A model generated the notes under the pieces. That model had not been told where the DNA came from. It did no database searches and was given only the letters and a program-made list of their open reading frames with translations. This document shows positions 51,764-60,248 of a stretch of 64,000 nt of DNA, piece by piece; position 1 is the first letter of the stretch, and each line of letters opens with the position of its first letter. Made by a program: the position numbers and the translations under genes. The stretch comes from Streptomyces orinoci (GTDB lineage Bacteria > Actinomycetota > Actinomycetes > Streptomycetales > Streptomycetaceae), in assembly GCF_003121295.1 (NCBI RefSeq), contig NZ_PHNC01000031.1, forward strand, positions 1,180,439 through 1,244,438. Direction: 5' to 3'.

Positions 51764-53413
51764 TTGAGTACCGAACAGGGTTCCCACTCCCATTACCGCC
51801 GGACCCTCGGTCCGGTGGCCCTGACGGCCGTCGGCCTCGGGTCGATCATCGGATCCGGCTGGCTCTTCGGTGCCCAGCGGGCCGCCGGTATCGCCGGCCC
51901 GGCCGCGATCGTCGCCTGGGTGATCGGCGCCGTCGTCGCGCTGACCATCGCGCTGACCTACAGCGAGCTGGGCGCCATGTTCCCCAAGGCGGGCGGCATG
52001 GTGCGTTACGGCCAGTACTCGCACGGCTCGCTGGCCGGTTATCTGGCCGCCTGGGCCAACTGGATCGCCATCGTCTCGGTCATACCCGGCGAGGCGACCG
52101 CCTCCGTGCAGTACATGAGCTCCTGGAAGTGGGCCTGGGCCAAGGACCTCTACAACGGCAAGGAGCTCACCGGCAGCGGTGTGGCCCTCGCCAGCGTCCT
52201 GCTGGTCTTCTACTTCTTCCTCAACTGGTTCGCGATCACCCTGTTCGCCAAGACCAACAACGCGATCACCGTCTTCAAGGTCGTCGTCCCGGTGCTCACC
52301 GCCGGCGCCCTGATGTACGCGCACTTCGACACCCACAACATCCACACCGCCGGCGGCTTCACCCCCAACGGCTGGAGCGCGGTCTTCACGGCCGTCGCCA
52401 CCTCGGGCATCGTCTGGGCGTACAACGGCTTCCAGTCCCCGCTGAACATGGCCGGTGAGGCCCGCAACCCGGGCAAGTCGCTGCCCAAGGCGGTCATCGG
52501 CTCCATCCTGATCGCGCTGGTCATCTACATCGCGCTCCAGGTCGCCTTCCTGATGGCCGTCCCCTCGCACGACCTGTCCGCCGGCTGGAAGGCGCTGACC
52601 TTCAAGTCCCCGCTGGCCGACCTGGCCACCGCCTGGGGCCTGAACTGGCTGGCCATGATCCTCTACGCGGACGCCTTCATCTCGCCCTCCGGCACCGGCA
52701 TGATCTACGCCGCCACCACCTCGCGCATGATCCACGGTGTGCAGGAGAACGGCCACCTGCCCGGCGTCTTCGGCAAGGTGGACAAGAAGACCGGCGTTCC
52801 GCGCCCGGCCCTGGTGCTCAACCTGGTGGTCGCCTTCCTCTTCCTGGCCGTCTTCCGTGGCTGGGGCTCGCTGGCCGAGATCGTCTCGGTGGCCACCGTG
52901 ATCTCCTACATCACCGGCCCGGTGGCCGTGATGTCGCTGCGCCGGATCGCCCCGGACCTCAAGCGCCCGGTCAAGCTGGTCGCCATGCCGGTGATCGCCC
53001 CGATCGCCATGGTCTTCGGCTCGCTGGTGCTCTACTGGGCCAAGTGGCCGCTGACCGGCAAGGTCATCCTGCTGATGGCGGCCGGCCTGCCGATCTGGGC
53101 CTTCTATGAGCTGCGCAAGCCCTGGGCCGAGCTCAAGCCGCACCTGAAGGCGGGCGCCTGGATGGTCGCCTACCTGTTCGTCATGTCGGCCGTCTCCTAT
53201 GCGGGCAGCACCAAGTTCAACGGCCATGGCTACCTGGCCGAGGGCTGGGACATGCTGCTGGTGGCCGCGATCGGCCTGGCCTTCTACTACTGGGGTGTCA
53301 GCAGCGCCTGGCGCAACCCCACTCTGGTCCAGACCGAGAAGGAGATCCTGGCCGCCCAGGCGGCCGAGGAGGCGGTGGCGGACGCTCCGGTGGAGCCCGC
53401 CCAGACCCGCTGA
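51764..53413 (+). CDS. APC-family amino-acid permease
   Basis: A 549-residue, roughly 12-14-helix transporter. The APC signature is at the first helix (LGSIIGSGWLFGAQRAAGIAG) and in NMAGEARNPGKSLPKAVIGS. The chain is longer than 12-helix members because of two extra C-terminal helices and an acidic/Ala tail. A TTG at 51764 with AAAGGAG 10 nt upstream is chosen; the ATG at 51728 lacks a site and would add 12 residues. Substrate is not predictable. Confidence 0.87.
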   Translation: MSTEQGSHSHYRRTLGPVALTAVGLGSIIGSGWLFGAQRAAGIAGPAAIVAWVIGAVVALTIALTYSELGAMFPKAGGMVRYGQYSHGSLAGYLAAWANWIAIVSVIPGEATASVQYMSSWKWAWAKDLYNGKELTGSGVALASVLLVFYFFLNWFAITLFAKTNNAITVFKVVVPVLTAGALMYAHFDTHNIHTAGGFTPNGWSAVFTAVATSGIVWAYNGFQSPLNMAGEARNPGKSLPKAVIGSILIALVIYIALQVAFLMAVPSHDLSAGWKALTFKSPLADLATAWGLNWLAMILYADAFISPSGTGMIYAATTSRMIHGVQENGHLPGVFGKVDKKTGVPRPALVLNLVVAFLFLAVFRGWGSLAEIVSVATVISYITGPVAVMSLRRIAPDLKRPVKLVAMPVIAPIAMVFGSLVLYWAKWPLTGKVILLMAAGLPIWAFYELRKPWAELKPHLKAGAWMVAYLFVMSAVSYAGSTKFNGHGYLAEGWDMLLVAAIGLAFYYWGVSSAWRNPTLVQTEKEILAAQAAEEAVADAPVEPAQTR

Positions 53414-53530
53414 TCACCCTCAGGTGGCCGAATGCGCATCTCTTCGTGAAAACCCGTATCCGCTGCGTAAAGGTCGGGCGTACGCTCGGGCATATGCGGA
53501 CTGCGGTTTCTTCACGAGGCGCTGACGGGT

Positions 53531-53559
53531 GTGCGCCGGTGCGGTCTGCGCCGGCGCAC
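53531..53559. terminator. Hairpin after the permease gene
   Basis: Arms GTGCGCCGG and CCGGCGCAC (9 bp, perfect) around an 11-nt loop in the 181-bp gap before the SPOR gene. No U-tract; terminator role is likely but not certain. Confidence 0.5.
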
Positions 53560-53594
53560 GCCGCTATGGTCACGACGACGGAAGGGCAGGGGCG

Positions 53595-53768
53595 ATGACC
53601 GACAACGGGGCGGCCCTGCCCTGGCTGGTGATCCGCCAGGACGACAACGGCAACCGCTACCGCGTCGGCCGCTATGCCACCAGGACCGAGGCCGAGCGGG
53701 TGGCGGACCGCCTGGACGCCAAGGGTCACAAACAGCTCTACATCGTGGAGCGGGTGGGCCGGGCCTGA
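53595..53768 (+). CDS. SPOR-domain mini-protein
   Basis: A 57-residue protein with the SPOR-like pattern PWLVIRQDDNGNRYRVGRYAT, then AERVADRLDAKGHKQLYIVER. SPOR domains bind denuded glycan strands at division sites, yet no signal peptide is present, so a cytosolic role or moonlighting is likely. The ATG at 53595 follows GGCAGGGG. Too small for ordinary gene finders but well conserved in streptomycetes by my recollection. Confidence 0.82.
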   Translation: MTDNGAALPWLVIRQDDNGNRYRVGRYATRTEAERVADRLDAKGHKQLYIVERVGRA

Positions 53769-53924
53769 GTGCCCGGCCGGCACGCCGCGGCTGAGCCACG
53801 CGCGCCCCCGCCACCCGGCGGCAGCCGGGATACGCCGACCCCCATACCGGGTATGTGCTGATTATTCTCCCCAATTCGGTCAAGTGTGCCGATGGGATCA
53901 CGGCAGGTGTGGGAAGTGATCGGC

Positions 53925-54356
53925 GTGAGCGACAGCACTGGGACTCTGGCCTCGGCCCCCGGATTCGCCGAGTGGACCTTCCCCGCGGAGGCCGGAGCCG
54001 TGCGCACCGCCCGTACGCTGGTGCGCGACACCTTGCACGAGTGGGGCATGTCCGCCCTGACCGATGTGACGGTGCTGCTGGTCAGCGAGCTCGTCACCAA
54101 CTCCCTGCGCCACGCCGGCGCGCCCATCGGAGTGCGGATGTCCGCCCCCCGCGACGGGGCGCTGCTGGTGGAGGTCTCCGACCCGGTTTCCGAACCGCCC
54201 CGGGAACGCAGCGCCCATCCCGAGGACGAGGGCGGCCGCGGACTGCAACTGGTGGCACTGGCCTCGCGCCGCTGGGGTACGCGTCGAGGCGAGAGCGGAA
54301 AGACCGTGTGGTTCGAACTGGGCTTGCCGGGCCGGGAAGCAGGGGAGGACACATAG
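53925..54356 (+). CDS. Anti-sigma-type HATPase (serine kinase) protein
   Basis: A 143-residue GHKL protein of the RsbW/SpoIIAB-like class that phosphorylates anti-sigma antagonists. The N box is LLVSELVTNSLRHAG, with G1 VEVSDPVSEPP and the lid DEGGRGLQLVALASRRWG, then KTVWFELGLPG. The GTG at 53925 follows GGGAAG at about 8 nt. The next gene, 110 bp downstream, encodes a PAS-GAF-PP2C protein with a closely similar HATPase, suggesting a kinase/phosphatase pair acting on one partner. Confidence 0.9.
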   Translation: MSDSTGTLASAPGFAEWTFPAEAGAVRTARTLVRDTLHEWGMSALTDVTVLLVSELVTNSLRHAGAPIGVRMSAPRDGALLVEVSDPVSEPPRERSAHPEDEGGRGLQLVALASRRWGTRRGESGKTVWFELGLPGREAGEDT

Positions 54357-54466
54357 CGGGTTGAGACCGTGCTGTGATCGTGAAGTCCGTGTCCCAAGGA
54401 CTCCCCGTGCTGGATACTCGGCCTTCTGATGCCGGTGCGAGCACTTCAGCCGGAGGGGACGGGCAC

Positions 54467-57037
54467 GTGAGCGAACAGCAGGCGGGTACTGCGGCGGACG
54501 GGACCGAGGGCGCGGACGCCACCGTGATGTGGCAGAACAGCCCGCCCGGCTCCCTTTATGACTACATCCGTGTCGCCTCCTTCTCGCTGGACCCCGCCGG
54601 CCGGATCGAGCAGTGGAGCGAACGGGCCGCCGAGCTGTTCGGAATAGAGCCCGCCCAGGCCGTGGGCAGAGACCCGCGTGAGGTCTTCGCCGCCGCCCCG
54701 TCATCTCAGGGGGCGCCGCGGCGGATCCCCATTTCGGGGGAATTCCCGGAGGGCGACCGGCCGTGGACCGGGCTGGTCCCCTATCAGCGGGACGGGCAGC
54801 GGCAGGGCCTGGCCGAGATCTATGTAATGCCCAGTCAGAATGCCCATGGCGAAAGGGCCGCGCTCTGTGTGGCCGTCGATGTAAGGGCGATGCAGGGGAT
54901 AGAGACCGACATCGCCGCCTCGGAAGCCGTTTTCGGCCAATCTCCGCTGGGCTTCTTCTTCTTCGGTACGGACCTGCGGCTGCTCCGGGTCAATGAGAGC
55001 TTTGCCCAGACCTTTGGCCGTCCCGCCGAGTGGCACCGGGGCCGTACCCCGCATGACTTCCTGCCGCGCACGGAGGCCGAGCGGCTGACCGCGGCCCTGC
55101 GGCAGGTCCTGGACAGCGGACGGCCGGTGGCCGATCTGCAACTGGTCGGCCCGGTCCCCGGGGAGAGCGAACGCCGCCGCTGGTCGGTCTCCCTCTACCG
55201 GCTGCACAGCGGCAGCGGCCGGCCGATCGGGGTGGCCGCCATCGCCACCGATGTCACCGGGCGGCGCCGCGCCGAGCGCGAGGCCGCCGGCGTACGGCGC
55301 AACCTGGCGCTGCTCAACGAGGCCGGCGCCCGCATCGGCACCTCGCTGGACCTGGAGACCACCGCCCGCGAGCTACTGGATGTGGCCGTGCCCCAGTTCT
55401 GCGACCTGGCCTCGGTCGATCTCTACCAGGGCCTGCTGGTCGGCGACGAGGCCCCGCCGGGGCTGGCCGACGGCAGCGCCGAGCTGCGCCGGGTGGCCTC
55501 CGCCAGCGCCGTCTCGGGCGCCCCCCGGGCCACCGACGACAAGCCCATCCAGGTCGGCGAGGTGCACCGCTACCCCTTCCACTCGCCCTGCGCCGGGGCG
55601 CTGCGCACCGCCCAGCCGCAGGCCATCCCCGGCCGGGAGAGCACCGAGACCTCCGAGCTGGGCGACTCGGTGCGCTCCACGCTGGCGGTGCCGATGGTGG
55701 CCCGGGACACCGTGGTGGGCCTGGTGCAGTTCACCCGCACCAAGGGCAGTGAGCCCTTCGGCGACCGGGACACCGCGCTGGCGGTGGAGCTGGCCTCGAG
55801 GGCGGCGGTGTGCATCGACAACGCCCGGCTCTACCGCCGGGAGCACGAGCGGGCGCTGATCCTCCAGCGCAGCCTGCTGCCCCCGGTTTCCCCGGAGGCG
55901 GCCGGGCTGGAGATCGCCTGCCGCTATCTGCCCGGGAACGCGGCCACCGAGGTGGGCGGCGACTGGTTCGATGTCATCGAGCTGCCGGGGCACCGTACCG
56001 CCCTGGTGGTGGGCGATGTGATGGGCCGCGGACTGCGGGCGGCGGTGGCCATGGGCGAACTGCGCACCGCGGTACGGACCCTGGCCATGCTGGACCTGGA
56101 ACCGGCCGAGGTGCTCTCCCAGCTGGACGAGATCGCGCACGGCCTGGGGCGCCCCGGCGGCACCCAGTCCGCGCCGCGCGGGGTGCGCGGGAGCGTACGG
56201 CCCGCCGACCTCTCCGAGGTGTACCTGGCGACCTGTGTCTACGCGGTCTACGACCCGGTCACCCGGCGCTGTACGGTCGCCAATGCCGGGCATCTGCCGC
56301 CGGTGCTGGTCGAACAGGGCAAGCCGGCCCGGCTGTTGGAGGTGCAGCCCGGGATGCCGCTGGGGGTGGGCGGCGAGCTCTTCGAGGAGACGGTGGTGGA
56401 GCTGCCGGACGGGGCGCTGCTCGCCCTCTACACCGATGGCCTGGTGGAGTCCCGGGACCACCCGCTGGACGAGGGGCTGCAGGCGTTCCGGGACGCGCTC
56501 ACCGATCCCGCGCGGCCGCTGGAGGACGTCTGTGACCATGTGCTGGGCGCGCTGGACACCCACCATGGCGAGGACGACATCGCCCTGCTGATGGCCCGGC
56601 TGCGCGGGCTGCCGCCGGACCATGTGGGGGACTGGACGCTGCCGCCCGAGCCGCGCTCCGTGGCGCGGGCGCGTGAACTGGCGCGTGAGCAGCTGCCGTT
56701 GTGGGGGCTTGAAGCCCTGGTGGATACCGCCGAGTTGCTGGTGAGCGAGCTGGTCACCAATGCGCTGCGGTATGGGGAGGGGGAGATCCGGCTGCGGTTG
56801 CTGCTGGACCGTACCTTGGTGTGTGAGGTGTGGGACGGGGGGCTGGTGCAGCCTCGGCGCCGCCGCGCCAATGACACTGATGAGGGTGGACGGGGGTTGC
56901 AGTTGGTGGGGTTGCTGAGTGCGGCTTGGGGGTCGCGGCGGATCCCGCACGGCAAGACCGTTTGGTTTGAGCTGGCGTTGCCGGGGGGTGGGGGTGAAGT
57001 CCCGGACGCCGTTGAGGCGTTGATGTCGCTCTACTGA
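54467..57037 (+). CDS. PAS-GAF-SpoIIE phosphatase with C-terminal HATPase
   Basis: An 856-residue sensor phosphatase. Two PAS domains (about residues 30-130 and 145-265) are followed by a GAF domain (about 280-465), SpoIIE/PP2C (about 480-715; EVGGDWFDVIELPGHRTALVVGDVMGRGL, LYTDGLVESR, DDIALLMARL) and a HATPase (about 730-845; LLVSELVTNALRYGE, DEGGRGLQLVGLLSAAWG). The GTG at 54467 follows GGAGGGG; a GTG at 54374 would add 31 residues without a site. It probably integrates signals to set the phosphorylation of an anti-anti-sigma factor. No membrane segment is seen. Confidence 0.92.
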   Translation: MSEQQAGTAADGTEGADATVMWQNSPPGSLYDYIRVASFSLDPAGRIEQWSERAAELFGIEPAQAVGRDPREVFAAAPSSQGAPRRIPISGEFPEGDRPWTGLVPYQRDGQRQGLAEIYVMPSQNAHGERAALCVAVDVRAMQGIETDIAASEAVFGQSPLGFFFFGTDLRLLRVNESFAQTFGRPAEWHRGRTPHDFLPRTEAERLTAALRQVLDSGRPVADLQLVGPVPGESERRRWSVSLYRLHSGSGRPIGVAAIATDVTGRRRAEREAAGVRRNLALLNEAGARIGTSLDLETTARELLDVAVPQFCDLASVDLYQGLLVGDEAPPGLADGSAELRRVASASAVSGAPRATDDKPIQVGEVHRYPFHSPCAGALRTAQPQAIPGRESTETSELGDSVRSTLAVPMVARDTVVGLVQFTRTKGSEPFGDRDTALAVELASRAAVCIDNARLYRREHERALILQRSLLPPVSPEAAGLEIACRYLPGNAATEVGGDWFDVIELPGHRTALVVGDVMGRGLRAAVAMGELRTAVRTLAMLDLEPAEVLSQLDEIAHGLGRPGGTQSAPRGVRGSVRPADLSEVYLATCVYAVYDPVTRRCTVANAGHLPPVLVEQGKPARLLEVQPGMPLGVGGELFEETVVELPDGALLALYTDGLVESRDHPLDEGLQAFRDALTDPARPLEDVCDHVLGALDTHHGEDDIALLMARLRGLPPDHVGDWTLPPEPRSVARARELAREQLPLWGLEALVDTAELLVSELVTNALRYGEGEIRLRLLLDRTLVCEVWDGGLVQPRRRRANDTDEGGRGLQLVGLLSAAWGSRRIPHGKTVWFELALPGGGGEVPDAVEALMSLY

Positions 57038-57113
57038 CGTTCCGGTGGGCGGGCATCGCCTCTGCGGGGCGTAAGTCTCCTGCCCGCAGGGTCCGTTGTG
57101 CGGCATACGAAGT

Positions 57114-59102
57114 TCACGGACCCGCCAGCCGCCCCCGCGTCGCCCCGCCCCCGAAAGTGGCGGGCAGCAGCCCCGCCAGCACGATGCCCCCCAGCAGCGC
57201 ACCCCCCAGCGCCCGGGTGGGCCGGCGGTCCGCCGTGGCTGCGTCGAACTCGGCGACCTCGAAGTCGGCCAGGGCCCTGGCCTGACGGGCCAGCGCGTCC
57301 GCCCGGCGGAGCGCCGGCAGCGCCGCCCCGGGCGAGCGGCCCGGCGAGCGGCCCCGCGCCAGGTGCCGCTCCGCCTCGGCCAGCCGGGTGCGTGCCCGGC
57401 TGCCGACCGCCCCCCGGTGTGTGGTGATGAAGTCCCGCGCCCCGGCGACCTCCGCCCGCGCCAGCAGCAGCGCCCGGGCGGCCCGGCCCCGTTCCCGGTG
57501 CCCGGCGGCGGCCGGGTCGCCGGCGGCCGCGTCCAGGCCGGCGGCCGCCGCGTCCACCCGGCGCAGCACCGCCAGCGGGTCGTACCGCCCGCCCCGTACC
57601 TCCTTGCGCGCCAGGTCCAGTTCGGCCAGGGCGTCCGGCGGTGGATGCCGGGTCTGCTCGCGTGCGGCCGCCGCGTCCACCAGCGCGGAGCGCAAGCCCC
57701 GTTCGGCGCCCTGGATTTCGCGTATCCGGCGCAGGGCCGCCGTGGTGAGAGTACGGGCCTGGGACAGCGCGCCCTCCGCGGCCCGCAGGGAGACCGCCGC
57801 CCGTGCGGTGTCCTCGCCCAGTGCTCCGTTGAGGGCCCGGCGGGCCTCGGCCAGCGCGGCGGTGGCGAAGGTCAGCCGGTCCCGGGCCTCGCCGGGATAG
57901 GTGGCCACCGGGGCCAGGGCGTCCGGGGCGCAGCGCGGGGCGAGGTCGTCCAGGGCCTGCCGGGCGGCGCCCACCCGCGGGGCCAGGGCCTGGGCCGCCT
58001 CGTCGGCGGTGCGCAGTACCGCGGCGGCCTGGTTGCGCAGGTCGCGCAGCCGGTCGAAGGCGCTGGACTCGGCGTCCAGGCGGCGGTTGGCGCTGGTGCA
58101 GCGGGAGCAGATCTCGTCCAGGGTGTGCCGGCGGAACTCCGGGTCCGGTGCGGGGGTTTCGTCCAGCCGCATGCGCAGCCGGAAGGCGTCGGCCAGCTCC
58201 CCCCGGGCGTAGCCGACGGCCTCGGCGAAGGGCTGGGTGGCCCGCTCGCCCAGCTGGGCTATGGCGAAGGCGAGTTCCTCGGCGCTGGTGCGTACCGCGT
58301 CATCGGTCTCCACCAGGTTCCGGGCGGCCTCCGCCTCCAGATCGGGCAGCGGGGTGAGCGGCTGGGCCAGCCGGGCCAGGCCGGGGGTGGTGGAGCCGGC
58401 GGCGGCCAGGCGTTCCTGTTCCTCGCGCTCCTCGCGGCGCAGCCGGCCGGCCCGCCGGGATCCCAGGTGGAGGCCGAGCGCGCACAGGGCGAGTCCGGCG
58501 GCCACCGATGCCCATACCCGCCGGGAGCCGGGGAGCAGGGCGCCGCCGCCGGGGTCGCTGCGGCCGGGGATGATCACCGGGGCGCGTACCGGCTGGCCGG
58601 TGAGGAGGGCGGCATAGCCGTCGGCGGCGCCGATGGCCGCCCCGGCCCAGTCGTGCTGGGCCAGGGCGGGGGCGATGGCGATGGCGGCCACCTGGTTGAT
58701 CTGTTCGGGGCGGATGCCGGAGTCGGGGGCCACCGAGACGGCGAACTGGTGCTGGTAGGTGGCGATGGCCAGCAGGACGTCATGCGGGCCCAGGCCGTTG
58801 CGGTCGGCGGTGGCATCGGCCCAGTCATGGCCCAGCCGGCCGGAGAAGTCATGGACATAGGTGACGAACAGCCGCAGCCGATGGGTGGCGTGCAGGCGGT
58901 TGAGCGCCGTCTCGACCTGGATGCGCCGATGGCCCAGCGCGCCGACCGTGTCCGTGATCCCCCCTCGGGCGTCCAGGTCGAGGGGGGCGTCGGCGCGGGC
59001 GACGGCCGCGGCCGGGAGCAGCAGGGCGAACAGCGCGAGAAGCGCACTGAACAGGCACAGGCCAGGCGCACCCGGCCGGTACCGCCTCAAAAGCCGCGTC
59101 AC
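57114..59102 (-). CDS. TPM-domain, membrane-anchored protein
   Basis: A 662-residue envelope protein. A signal peptide or first anchor (1-38) leads to a TPM (TLP18.3/Psb32/MOLO-1) domain (about 45-180; RIQVETALNRLHATHRLRLFVTYVHDFSG, DVLLAIATYQHQFAVSVA). A membrane helix follows near 195-215, then a long Ala/Arg/Glu-rich helical region (about 220-620), probably coiled coil and cytoplasmic, and a last hydrophobic stretch near 635-650. The GTG at 59102 has a weak site. TPM domains are acid phosphatase-like folds; function is unknown. Confidence 0.88.
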   Translation of the reverse strand: MTRLLRRYRPGAPGLCLFSALLALFALLLPAAAVARADAPLDLDARGGITDTVGALGHRRIQVETALNRLHATHRLRLFVTYVHDFSGRLGHDWADATADRNGLGPHDVLLAIATYQHQFAVSVAPDSGIRPEQINQVAAIAIAPALAQHDWAGAAIGAADGYAALLTGQPVRAPVIIPGRSDPGGGALLPGSRRVWASVAAGLALCALGLHLGSRRAGRLRREEREEQERLAAAGSTTPGLARLAQPLTPLPDLEAEAARNLVETDDAVRTSAEELAFAIAQLGERATQPFAEAVGYARGELADAFRLRMRLDETPAPDPEFRRHTLDEICSRCTSANRRLDAESSAFDRLRDLRNQAAAVLRTADEAAQALAPRVGAARQALDDLAPRCAPDALAPVATYPGEARDRLTFATAALAEARRALNGALGEDTARAAVSLRAAEGALSQARTLTTAALRRIREIQGAERGLRSALVDAAAAREQTRHPPPDALAELDLARKEVRGGRYDPLAVLRRVDAAAAGLDAAAGDPAAAGHRERGRAARALLLARAEVAGARDFITTHRGAVGSRARTRLAEAERHLARGRSPGRSPGAALPALRRADALARQARALADFEVAEFDAATADRRPTRALGGALLGGIVLAGLLPATFGGGATRGRLAGP

Positions 59103-59156
59103 ACTTTGGAGCCTATGACCGGATTGTCGAGGCCGCTACCGGGAGCGCGTGTGGTA

Positions 59157-59936
59157 TTACGCCTCGTGTTCACGCCCCCGGCGACGGATCTTGTTCCCCA
59201 GCCAGACCAGGGGGTCGTAGGAGCGGTCCACCACTCGTTCCTTGAGGGGGATCAGCGCATTGTCGGTGATCTTGATCTGTTCGGGGCAGACCTCGGTGCA
59301 GCACTTGGTGATGTTGCAGTAGCCCAGGCCGTGCTCCGCCCGGGCGGCCGCCTTGCGGTCCACCCCGGTCTCGGCGGCCGCGTCCAGCGGGTGCATATCC
59401 AGCTCGGCCACCCGCATCAGAAACCGCGGACCGGCGAAGGCGGGCTTGTTCTCCTCGTGGTCACGCACCACATGGCAGGTGTTCTGGCACAGGAAGCACT
59501 CGATGCACTTACGGAACTCCTGGACCCGGTCCACATCCTGCTGCCGCATCCGGTACTCGCCGGGACCCACTCCCGGCGGCGGGACGAAGGAGGCCACCTC
59601 CCGCGCCTTGGCGTAGTTGTACGAGACATCGGTCACCAGGTCCCGTACCACCGGGAAGGCCCGCATCGGGGTGACCGTGATGGTCTCGGCCGGGTCGAAG
59701 ACCGACATCCGGGTCATACACATCAGCCGCGGCCGCCCATTGATCTCCGCGCTGCACGAACCGCACTTGCCCGCCTTGCAGTTCCAGCGGACCGCCAGAT
59801 CGGGCGCGGCGGTGGCCTGCAGCCGGTGGATGATGTCCAGCACCACCTCACCCTCGTTGACGGTGACGTCGAAGCCGGCCAGACCGCCGCCGTCCGCGTC
59901 ACCCCGCCACACCTTGAAGTGGGCCTGATAGCTCAT
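59157..59936 (-). CDS. sdhB: Succinate dehydrogenase iron-sulfur subunit
   Basis: A 259-residue electron-transfer subunit. The [2Fe-2S] Cys are 53, 58, 61 and 73 (NCKAGKCGSCSAEING and LMCMTRM). Cys144, 147, 150 and 154 (CIECFLCQNTC) and CNITKCCTEVCPEQIKIT hold the other two clusters. The ATG at 59936 keeps its GGAGG ribosome site 6 nt upstream, just outside the inserted IS relict. The order anchor-sdhA-sdhB matches mycobacterial Sdh1 (Rv0249c-0247c). Confidence 0.96.
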   Translation of the reverse strand: MSYQAHFKVWRGDADGGGLAGFDVTVNEGEVVLDIIHRLQATAAPDLAVRWNCKAGKCGSCSAEINGRPRLMCMTRMSVFDPAETITVTPMRAFPVVRDLVTDVSYNYAKAREVASFVPPPGVGPGEYRMRQQDVDRVQEFRKCIECFLCQNTCHVVRDHEENKPAFAGPRFLMRVAELDMHPLDAAAETGVDRKAAARAEHGLGYCNITKCCTEVCPEQIKITDNALIPLKERVVDRSYDPLVWLGNKIRRRGREHEA

Positions 59937-59949
59937 CTGGAACCTCCGA

Positions 59950-60248
59950 GGAGACCCCGCCCTTCAGGGCGGGGAGGAATCGGACACCTGCGGAGCAGGG
60001 CAGGGAACGGCCAATCGCCGCCGGAGCGGTGGGCCGCCCGGCGTCCGAAAACCCGCACAGGGGCACAAGCCGGCCTGATAGCCTGCACGTTGTGGCTGAT
60101 CTCAAGGCCGCCGGGCTGGCGGCATCGGCCTGTGGAGCCGGTGTAGGACCTCAACGGAACACTCCGGGCGGGCAGTCGGCGATGAAGCAGGAAGCCCTAC
60201 GGCGCGAGCCGTAGGAATCTCCCTCGTTCCCGAGGGGGAGGAAGTCAA
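59950..60248 (+). mobile_element. Relict of an IS200/IS605-type (TnpB) element between sdhB and sdhA
   Basis: The sdhA-sdhB gap is about 310 bp where a few bases are usual. Its left side has a perfect hairpin (CCCCGCCC-TTCA-GGGCGGGG, 59955-59974) followed by GAGGAATC. Its right side has two hairpins (CCTACGGC-GCGA-GCCGTAGG, 60196-60215; CCCTCG-TTCC-CGAGGG, 60221-60236) followed by GGGGAGGAAGTCAA, the form of IS605-family right ends, with TCAA as the likely right cleavage motif. The + strand between them encodes a TnpB C-terminal scrap. The transposase genes are lost; this is an internally deleted, palindrome-associated element. Confidence 0.78.
60092..60214 (+). pseudogene. C-terminal remnant of a TnpB (RNA-guided nuclease) gene
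   Basis: Forty codons ending in TAG (60212-60214) read AAGLAASACGAGVGPQR then GGQSAMKQEALRREP, the usual streptomycete TnpB C-terminus. All catalytic domains (RuvC, zinc finger) are missing. The sequence before 60092 does not resemble TnpB, so a deletion junction lies near 60080-60092. The tail overlaps the omega-RNA region in intact elements. Confidence 0.75.

Noticed and set aside
57096..60146. Very long open frame on the + strand over the TPM-domain, sdhB and intergenic DNA
   Set aside because: It is antisense to genes with clear domains; long antisense frames are normal in high-GC DNA with G/C third positions.
60029..60214. An intact small gene between sdhB and sdhA
   Set aside because: Only the last 40 codons match anything (the TnpB C-terminus) and no ribosome site or domain is present; treated as a remnant.
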